Below the pieces are notes generated by a model. The model did not search any database, had not been told where the DNA came from, and saw only the letters and a program-made list of their open reading frames with translations. A program made the translations under genes and the position numbers. Positions 6,934 to 11,247 of a stretch of DNA of 11,247 nucleotides are shown here, piece after piece. The DNA is from Prevotella sp. GTDB lineage: Bacteria; Bacteroidota; Bacteroidia; Bacteroidales; Bacteroidaceae. Positions within the stretch are counted from its first letter, which is position 1. Each line of letters begins with the position of its first letter. The DNA lies in NCBI GenBank assembly GCA_016291915.1, contig JAEEZP010000068.1, positions 1 to 11,247 of the forward strand. The letters are read 5' to 3'.

Positions 6934-8907
6934 ATGAAGAAAAAGATCATATTCCTGCTTACTGCAGCAGTATTCATGAGTCATAACATGAAAGCGCAGG
7001 ATAACAACGGTGCATCTACCATGAGCACAGCCATCAAGAACTTTCTTGAATCAGGACAACTCTTGACTAAAGAAACCTCCTGGAGTCATGCGATGAAAGA
7101 GTGGCGGTTCAAACTGACTGCTGAGGGTGAAACCCTCATGGAGCCACAAGCACTCACCCAACTGGAAAAAGCATTTGCCGGATGTATGTCACAGAGTGAG
7201 TTCTTCTATCTCAGCAATACGGACAAAGGATCAAACGAGCCATGGGAACTGCAGTTTCACAGACAGGATAATTTCTATACGAACATCTATGGCCATTACC
7301 CAATGGAAAAGGATTACAACATCCGCATAATGGCTATTGACGAGACTGACGGGAAGACCTACTATGGGGTGATATGGCATGTGGTGCCTTTCATCGATAG
7401 CAAGGGGAACTCCTGGCGAACCCTGGAAGGAATGTTGTTCAGATTCGGTGAAGGTATCTGGAGTATCAAAACCGTTAATAGCAATAGTCTATGGCAACAG
7501 CAGGAAAAATACTACCTGCAACCACTCAGCGATGACGATGAACTGAAATATGAAAAGCTGATGGCACAGATGAAGCGACTGAATGAACTGGCATACAGCA
7601 ATAAAGAGATACAGACCGATTTGTACCTATATATGATAACCAAACTCTTTGGTGAATACAAAGGGGTACTCACAGAACAACAGTATAAAGACATTATCAA
7701 ACAGATATACCCTTTCTCATATCGTGAGACGACCGCAGAGCAAAGGCGTATATTAGAGAAATATACCAAGGAACTGAGTAAATATGTGCGGAAAATGCCC
7801 ACCGGTACTGTCTGGGCATTCAGTAATAACATTAGTATCTGGACAAATCCTGAGAATGAAAAAATGTTAGAACTACAGTATGACCTTGGTAAGGACACCC
7901 TCCCTCAAGCAGAAGTGAAACTCACAGGAGAAACCACTTCCTCGGTAACAGTATTCCCGTGTTTCCCATCTATGCATCCTATCAAAGTATTACCCGACAT
8001 AGGACGGTTCACCATAAGGGAGATGCTCATCAAAGACCAGATATTTGAAGTACGGGACCAACAGGGTAACAAAATCGCACTCTTTGCCGACAGCCTCCCC
8101 ACTATGGTAAACCTCGAAGACATGACAGTCGTAGGCTCTCCATTGAATATGCGTTTTGCCGAAACACAACGCCAGCTAAAAGCTTTGGAGCGGGATCTGA
8201 GGAAGTATGTCTGTTATGATGCCGATGGAGAAATCATTGTGATGGATAATGATGGTTATGAACGGCTGCTTGCTGAAGCCCACCAACTGATCCTAAAGAT
8301 TATCGACGAGAATGCCGATACCCTGATACCCGCCTGGTATCTGGCCAACAACTTTACCGCCATGAGCCACTACGAGCTTTCTCACCGTCTCCGCAAAGAT
8401 CTTCCCTACGCCAGTCATATTGCCGTACAGCCCGTATGGAAATACTGCGAGGGTTTGGAGAAACGTCAAGAAGGGAAAATGTTTACCGATGCCGTTTGTA
8501 TAGACACCAACGGAGTAAGTCATCAACTGAGTGAATACATTGGCAAAGGCGACTATGTGGTACTGCAGTTCTGGGAAGAACGCAACTGGACCGCCCATAG
8601 TGGATGCAAGGCCATGAACCAGATTGCCAAGGATCATCGTGGCAAGAACATCCGGGTAATAGGCATATCGCTTGACACTAACAAGGAAACGTGGAAGCAA
8701 TATATCAAAGATCGTAAACTAATCTATGAGCACCTGACGAACCCCTCCACCGATGGTATTGATAGATTGGAGGATGATGTGGTGAAGGCATACGGTATCA
8801 CGTCACTGCCGGAGACGATCATCTTCGATCCTCAAGGCCGCATCATCAAAAGTGGACTGGCTAAGGAGCGACTAAAGAAATATGTAAATACCTTGAATTT
8901 GAATTAA
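6934..8907 (+). CDS. Exported thioredoxin-fold (AhpC/TSA, TlpA-like) protein with degenerate CxxC
   Basis: The product is 657 residues from ATG 6934. The frame opens earlier at 6844, but only 6934 gives a signal peptide (MKKKIIFLLTAAVFMSHNMKAQ) and it follows the upstream stop codon directly. Residues about 23-285 are not recognised. Residues about 320-420 resemble the beta-rich DUF4369 domain that often precedes thioredoxin domains in Bacteroidetes ('LTGETTSSVTVFP', 'DSLPTMVNLEDMTVVGSPLN'). Residues about 515-657 are a TlpA/AhpC-TSA fold: 'DYVVLQFWEE', 'IRVIGISLDTNKETWKQYI', 'VVKAYGITSLPETIIFDPQGRI', with the conserved cis-proline at P626. Where family members have WCxPC, this protein reads W552-T-A-H-S-G-C558, so only the second cysteine remains. 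Classical dithiol chemistry is therefore doubtful; a one-cysteine, binding or sensing role is possible. It is the third gene of the sigma unit and probably acts in the periplasm. Confidence 0.83.
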   Translation: MKKKIIFLLTAAVFMSHNMKAQDNNGASTMSTAIKNFLESGQLLTKETSWSHAMKEWRFKLTAEGETLMEPQALTQLEKAFAGCMSQSEFFYLSNTDKGSNEPWELQFHRQDNFYTNIYGHYPMEKDYNIRIMAIDETDGKTYYGVIWHVVPFIDSKGNSWRTLEGMLFRFGEGIWSIKTVNSNSLWQQQEKYYLQPLSDDDELKYEKLMAQMKRLNELAYSNKEIQTDLYLYMITKLFGEYKGVLTEQQYKDIIKQIYPFSYRETTAEQRRILEKYTKELSKYVRKMPTGTVWAFSNNISIWTNPENEKMLELQYDLGKDTLPQAEVKLTGETTSSVTVFPCFPSMHPIKVLPDIGRFTIREMLIKDQIFEVRDQQGNKIALFADSLPTMVNLEDMTVVGSPLNMRFAETQRQLKALERDLRKYVCYDADGEIIVMDNDGYERLLAEAHQLILKIIDENADTLIPAWYLANNFTAMSHYELSHRLRKDLPYASHIAVQPVWKYCEGLEKRQEGKMFTDAVCIDTNGVSHQLSEYIGKGDYVVLQFWEERNWTAHSGCKAMNQIAKDHRGKNIRVIGISLDTNKETWKQYIKDRKLIYEHLTNPSTDGIDRLEDDVVKAYGITSLPETIIFDPQGRIIKSGLAKERLKKYVNTLNLN

Positions 8908-8934
8908 TAATTTTTGTAGAAATAACCTAGGTTT

Positions 8935-8970
8935 TGCATGGGCAGCAGTGATGCTCCCCATGCATTTTTT
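8935..8970 (+). terminator. Rho-independent terminator after the sigma-factor operon
   Basis: TGCATGGG (8935-8942) pairs with CCCATGCA (8957-8964). After one C-C mismatch, AGCA pairs with TGCT to close a GTGA loop. Six T residues follow (8965-8970). It lies 28 bases beyond the stop codon at 8907. Confidence 0.85.
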
Positions 8971-9000
8971 GTTACTTTCCTGATCATCATTAACAACAAA

Positions 9001-9026
9001 TAAAGCCTGGCGTTTGCCAGGCTTTA
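9001..9026 (-). terminator. Terminator of the minus-strand OmpH operon, possibly bidirectional
   Basis: TAAAGCCTGGC (9001-9011) and GCCAGGCTTTA (9016-9026) form a perfect 11-bp stem with a four-base loop. Read on the minus strand, it follows the OmpH-like stop codon by about 25 bases and is followed by T-rich DNA (TTTGTTGTT). The symmetry and outer A/T pairs may allow termination in both directions. Confidence 0.8.
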
Positions 9027-9051
9027 ATGATTTTATATAATTAGAAAAGAA

Positions 9052-9666
9052 TTATTTCTTTTCTGCAGTTGCCTCTTTCTTCTCTTCTTTCTTGGCAGCA
9101 TTCTTCTTGTAAGCCTTGTTCAGACCGGCAATCACCTCGTTGGTGATATCGTAAGCCTTGTCTGCGAAGAGGATATTGTCACCTGCCTTAGAGAGAATCA
9201 GAGAGTAATTCTTATCCTTATTATATTTTGCCAGATAATGCTGGATAGAGTCACGCAAAGCCTCATTGAACTTGTCGGTCTCTGCCTGGAACTCACTACC
9301 CAAACGCTGCTGCAGTGCCTGCAAGTCAGCCTGTTGTTTCTGCAAACCGGCATTCACAGCCTCAGCCTGCTGCTGGGTGTATTTGTTATTCTGCAAATCT
9401 TGCTGGAACTTATTGGCAGCAGCCTGCAGGTTCTGTCCTTTCTGAGCGATGGTATTCTGGATGTTTTGTCCTTTCTTCTGCAGGATCTGTGAATACTCCT
9501 TGCAGAACTCATACTGTGACATGATTGAGTCAACCTCTACGAAAGCAATCTTCAATTCACTGGTGGTAGGAGCGGTCTCTGACTTCTCATCTACCTTCGG
9601 GGCTTGCTTATTGCAAGCGGTCATGGCAAAAAGGGCTGCCACAGCCATCAGAAATGTCTTTTTCAT
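9052..9666 (-). CDS. OmpH/Skp-family periplasmic chaperone-like lipoprotein
   Basis: The product is 204 residues. A lipoprotein signal (MKKTFLMAVAALFAMTAC) puts the lipidated cysteine at C18. A short low-complexity linker follows. From residue about 38, 'LKIAFVEVDSIMSQYEFCKE' is the first strand and helix typical of the OmpH/Skp family. Residues about 58-135 form a long Gln-rich helix, the tentacle coiled coil of Skp, which contains KGQNIQ and KGQNLQ eleven residues apart. 'KNYSLILSKAGDNILFADKAYDITNEVI' closes the body domain. The C-terminus (186-204) is a Lys/Glu/Ala tail. Skp holds unfolded outer-membrane proteins in the periplasm. E. coli Skp is soluble; this one appears membrane-anchored. 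The gene lies 21 bases downstream of a small membrane-protein gene, apparently in the same operon. Family assignment is firm, but the client proteins are unknown. Confidence 0.88.
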   Translation of the reverse strand: MKKTFLMAVAALFAMTACNKQAPKVDEKSETAPTTSELKIAFVEVDSIMSQYEFCKEYSQILQKKGQNIQNTIAQKGQNLQAAANKFQQDLQNNKYTQQQAEAVNAGLQKQQADLQALQQRLGSEFQAETDKFNEALRDSIQHYLAKYNKDKNYSLILSKAGDNILFADKAYDITNEVIAGLNKAYKKNAAKKEEKKEATAEKK

Positions 9667-9687
9667 TTTCTCTTTATTTTAATGCTA

Positions 9688-9882
9688 TTAATATGCTTTA
9701 TTCTGTGCTCTTGCCTCACGGTCCTGATCCATCACGCAATGAATACCACGGTCTTGCATCGCTTTGCTGTCATGGATATGCTGTGACTCAAAGCGGCCGT
9801 CTTTCTTGAAAATCACCTTGACAGATAATAATGCTACGCAAATAGCAATAATTAACACCGTAAAGAGCAGAGTTCTTATCAT
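9688..9882 (-). CDS. Small conserved-looking single-pass membrane protein (64 aa)
   Basis: The frame opens at 9927, but ATG 9882 is preferred. It directly follows a good -7 element and gives an N-terminal membrane helix (about residues 4-24, LLFTVLIIAICVALLSVKVIF). The basic pair KK follows the helix. The remaining 40 hydrophilic residues contain 'FESQHIHDSKAMQDRGIHCV' and 'QDREARAQ', with one cysteine (C49). I recall similar short proteins with a 'GI.C...QDREA' ending in other Bacteroidales, but cannot verify this here. The gene is 21 bases upstream of the OmpH-like lipoprotein, on the same strand. Function is unknown; position suggests an envelope role. Reasons for accepting it as real are promoter placement, operon spacing, sensible topology, and lack of a larger competing frame. 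Confidence 0.72.
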   Translation of the reverse strand: MIRTLLFTVLIIAICVALLSVKVIFKKDGRFESQHIHDSKAMQDRGIHCVMDQDREARAQNKAY

Positions 9883-9888
9883 TTTTTG

Positions 9889-9896
9889 TAAATTTG
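9889..9896 (+). promoter_or_regulatory. -7 element (TAAATTTG) for pepD
   Basis: TAAATTTG matches TAnnTTTG exactly, which predicts initiation near 9903 and a leader of about 46 bases before ATG 9949. No clear -33 is seen. Its TTTG forms the left half of a 13-bp palindrome shared with the opposing promoter. Confidence 0.5.
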
Positions 9897-9905
9897 CAGT
9901 GCAAA
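9893..9905. repeat. 13-bp perfect palindrome shared by two divergent promoters
   Basis: TTTGCA-G-TGCAAA is a perfect inverted repeat around a single central base. Each half contains the TTTG of one -7 element, so polymerase could occupy only one orientation at a time. It could also be an operator for a dimeric regulator, but no evidence beyond symmetry supports that. Confidence 0.6.
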
Positions 9906-9909
9906 GGTA
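9902..9909 (-). promoter_or_regulatory. -7 element (TACCTTTG) for the small membrane protein and ompH-like operon
   Basis: On the minus strand the sequence reads TACCTTTG, an exact TAnnTTTG match. It predicts initiation near 9895 and a leader of only about 13 bases before ATG 9882. A GTTG lies upstream at about 9925-9928, but the spacing of about 15 is shorter than the usual 19-21. Confidence 0.6.
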
Positions 9910-9948
9910 CGAATTTATTTTTAACAACGCTATAAATTCTGAGAAATA

Positions 9949-11247
9949 ATGAATAAAAGTGATTTAAAACCTGCTTGCGTCTTTGAACAGTTCGCAAGAA
10001 TTAACCAAATTCCTCGTCCTTCCAAAAGAGAGGAAAAGATTATCGAGTACTTGAAAGAGTTCGGTAAGAGTCATCAACTGGAGACTTTGGTAGATGAGAC
10101 CGGTAACGTGCTCATCCGTAAGAATGCTACTCCGGGTTATGAGAATCGTGAAACGGTGGTTATCCAAAGTCACATGGATATGGTGTGTGACAAACTGGTG
10201 GATGTGGAGATTGACTTCGACAACGATCCCATCCAGACTTATGTTGACGGTGAGTGGCTGAGAGCAAAGGGAACCACCTTAGGTGCCGATGATGGTATCG
10301 GTTGTGCCATCGAGTTGGCTGTGCTCGACTCCGACGATATTGCTCATGGTCCTATCGAGTGTCTGTTTACCCGTGATGAGGAAACGGGACTCACCGGTGC
10401 CTTCGGTATCCAACCGGGATTCATGACTGGCAACATGCTTATCAACCTCGACAGCGAGGATGAGGGACAGTTCTTCATCTCATGTGCCGGTGGTAAGACC
10501 ACACAGGCAACCTTCCGTTATGAGCGTGAGAATGCTCCCGAGGGATATTTCTTCATGAAGATAGCCGTGAAAGGTTTCAAGGGCGGACACTCCGGTGATG
10601 ATATCGAGAAGAAACGCGCCAATGCCATCAAGGTGCTGGCTCGCTTTATCTACAAAGAGATGGAGAAGTGCGACGTGCGCGTGGTTTCTTTCAACTCTGG
10701 TAAGATGCACAATGCCATTCCACGTGACGGACAGGTAGTCTTCGCAGTGCCTAATGACTGTAAAGAAACCGTACGTGCTGACTGGAATATCTTTGCTGCA
10801 GATGTTCAGGAGGAGTATCATGTGTCTGACACAGCCATGGAGTTCTTCCTGGAGAGCACCGAGGCTGTTCCTGTCATTGAGAAACAGGTAGCACAGAACC
10901 TTATCCGCACCCTGCAGGCTATCGACAATGGTGTCTTTGCAATGTGTCAGGATGAGGCTATCTCTTGGTTGGTAGAGACATCCAGCAATGTAGCCAGTGT
11001 TCAGTCGGCAGAGAACGAGTGTGTTGTTGTTGCCTCACAGCGTTCTAACGTGATGAGTAACCTGGAGAATATGGGTAACACCGTGAAGGCACTGTTCCAG
11101 TTGGCTGGTGCTGAAGTGAAACAAGGTGACGGTTATCCGGCATGGAAGATGAACCCCAACAGTAAGCTCACCGACCTTGTTGTGGAGACTTACAAGAAAC
11201 TCTTTGGTAAGGAGCCCGTCGTAAAGGGTATCCACGCCGGATTGGAG
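9949..11247 (+). CDS. pepD: Xaa-His dipeptidase / cytosolic non-specific dipeptidase, M20 family (3' partial)
   Basis: The frame runs from ATG 9949 without a stop to the window end, giving 433 residues of an enzyme usually about 485 long. The two-zinc aminopeptidase site is complete up to the break. H75 and D77 lie in SHMDMVCDK, D114 in LGADDGIG, E144-E145 in RDEETGL and D168 in NLDSEDEG. These match by a constant offset the zinc ligands and catalytic residues known from Vibrio PepD (H80, D82, D119, E149-E150, D173). The lid-domain motif GFKGGHSGDDI is present. The last visible residues, HAGLE, are the start of the HAGLECG segment that carries the final histidine ligand. The enzyme hydrolyses dipeptides, including Xaa-His, in the cytoplasm. 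There is no signal peptide, consistent with that. It is transcribed divergently from the small membrane-protein gene. Confidence 0.95.
   Translation, partial: MNKSDLKPACVFEQFARINQIPRPSKREEKIIEYLKEFGKSHQLETLVDETGNVLIRKNATPGYENRETVVIQSHMDMVCDKLVDVEIDFDNDPIQTYVDGEWLRAKGTTLGADDGIGCAIELAVLDSDDIAHGPIECLFTRDEETGLTGAFGIQPGFMTGNMLINLDSEDEGQFFISCAGGKTTQATFRYERENAPEGYFFMKIAVKGFKGGHSGDDIEKKRANAIKVLARFIYKEMEKCDVRVVSFNSGKMHNAIPRDGQVVFAVPNDCKETVRADWNIFAADVQEEYHVSDTAMEFFLESTEAVPVIEKQVAQNLIRTLQAIDNGVFAMCQDEAISWLVETSSNVASVQSAENECVVVASQRSNVMSNLENMGNTVKALFQLAGAEVKQGDGYPAWKMNPNSKLTDLVVETYKKLFGKEPVVKGIHAGLE

Noticed and set aside
9238..9492. Leucine-rich plus-strand frame opposite the OmpH-like gene
   Set aside because: The apparent hydrophobic protein is the antisense reading of Gln-rich coiled-coil codons and is not a real membrane protein.
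9883..9927. Fifteen-residue N-terminal extension of the small membrane protein
   Set aside because: It would require translation through the -7 element and upstream of the predicted transcript start, so ATG 9882 is preferred.

Overview
The window looks like chromosomal DNA from a member of the Bacteroidales, most likely Prevotellaceae. The grounds are: near-exact Bacteroidetes -7 promoter elements (TAnnTTTG), AT-rich leaders without Shine-Dalgarno sequences, a Prevotella-style C-terminal 'YYNLSG.RV..P.KGVYI' tail on a secreted protein, an OmpH/Skp-like lipoprotein, and a PepD-type Xaa-His dipeptidase. I see no mobile element, CRISPR array, tRNA or rRNA. The genus assignment is inference.

Layout. 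(1) Positions 1-1365 hold the 3' part of a secreted beta-propeller-like protein. (2) A compact junction at about 1370-1435 combines a -7 element with a long inverted repeat. (3) Positions 1464-5794 hold two translationally coupled genes (ATGA overlap) for exported hydrolases: a two-domain M16 zinc protease and a three-part calcineurin-like phosphoesterase. (4) Positions 5852-8907 hold a tight three-gene unit: an ECF sigma factor, an overlapping single-pass membrane protein placed like an anti-sigma factor, and an exported thioredoxin-fold protein whose CxxC motif is degenerate. (5) Positions 8935-9026 carry two hairpin terminators between convergent transcription units. (6) Positions 9052-9882, minus strand, hold an OmpH/Skp-like lipoprotein preceded by a 64-residue membrane protein. 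(7) From 9949 to the right edge is pepD, cut off by the window end and transcribed divergently from the small membrane protein.

Most of the window is envelope-facing: six of the eight proteins carry, or by context should carry, an export signal or membrane anchor. The ECF unit is the best candidate for an undescribed system: a sigma factor, a membrane partner without a visible zinc anti-sigma motif, and a periplasmic thioredoxin-like protein that keeps only one cysteine at the active-site position. The 9882-9949 region is also notable, because two -7 elements on opposite strands meet in one perfect 13-bp palindrome. The remaining genes are recognisable family members.
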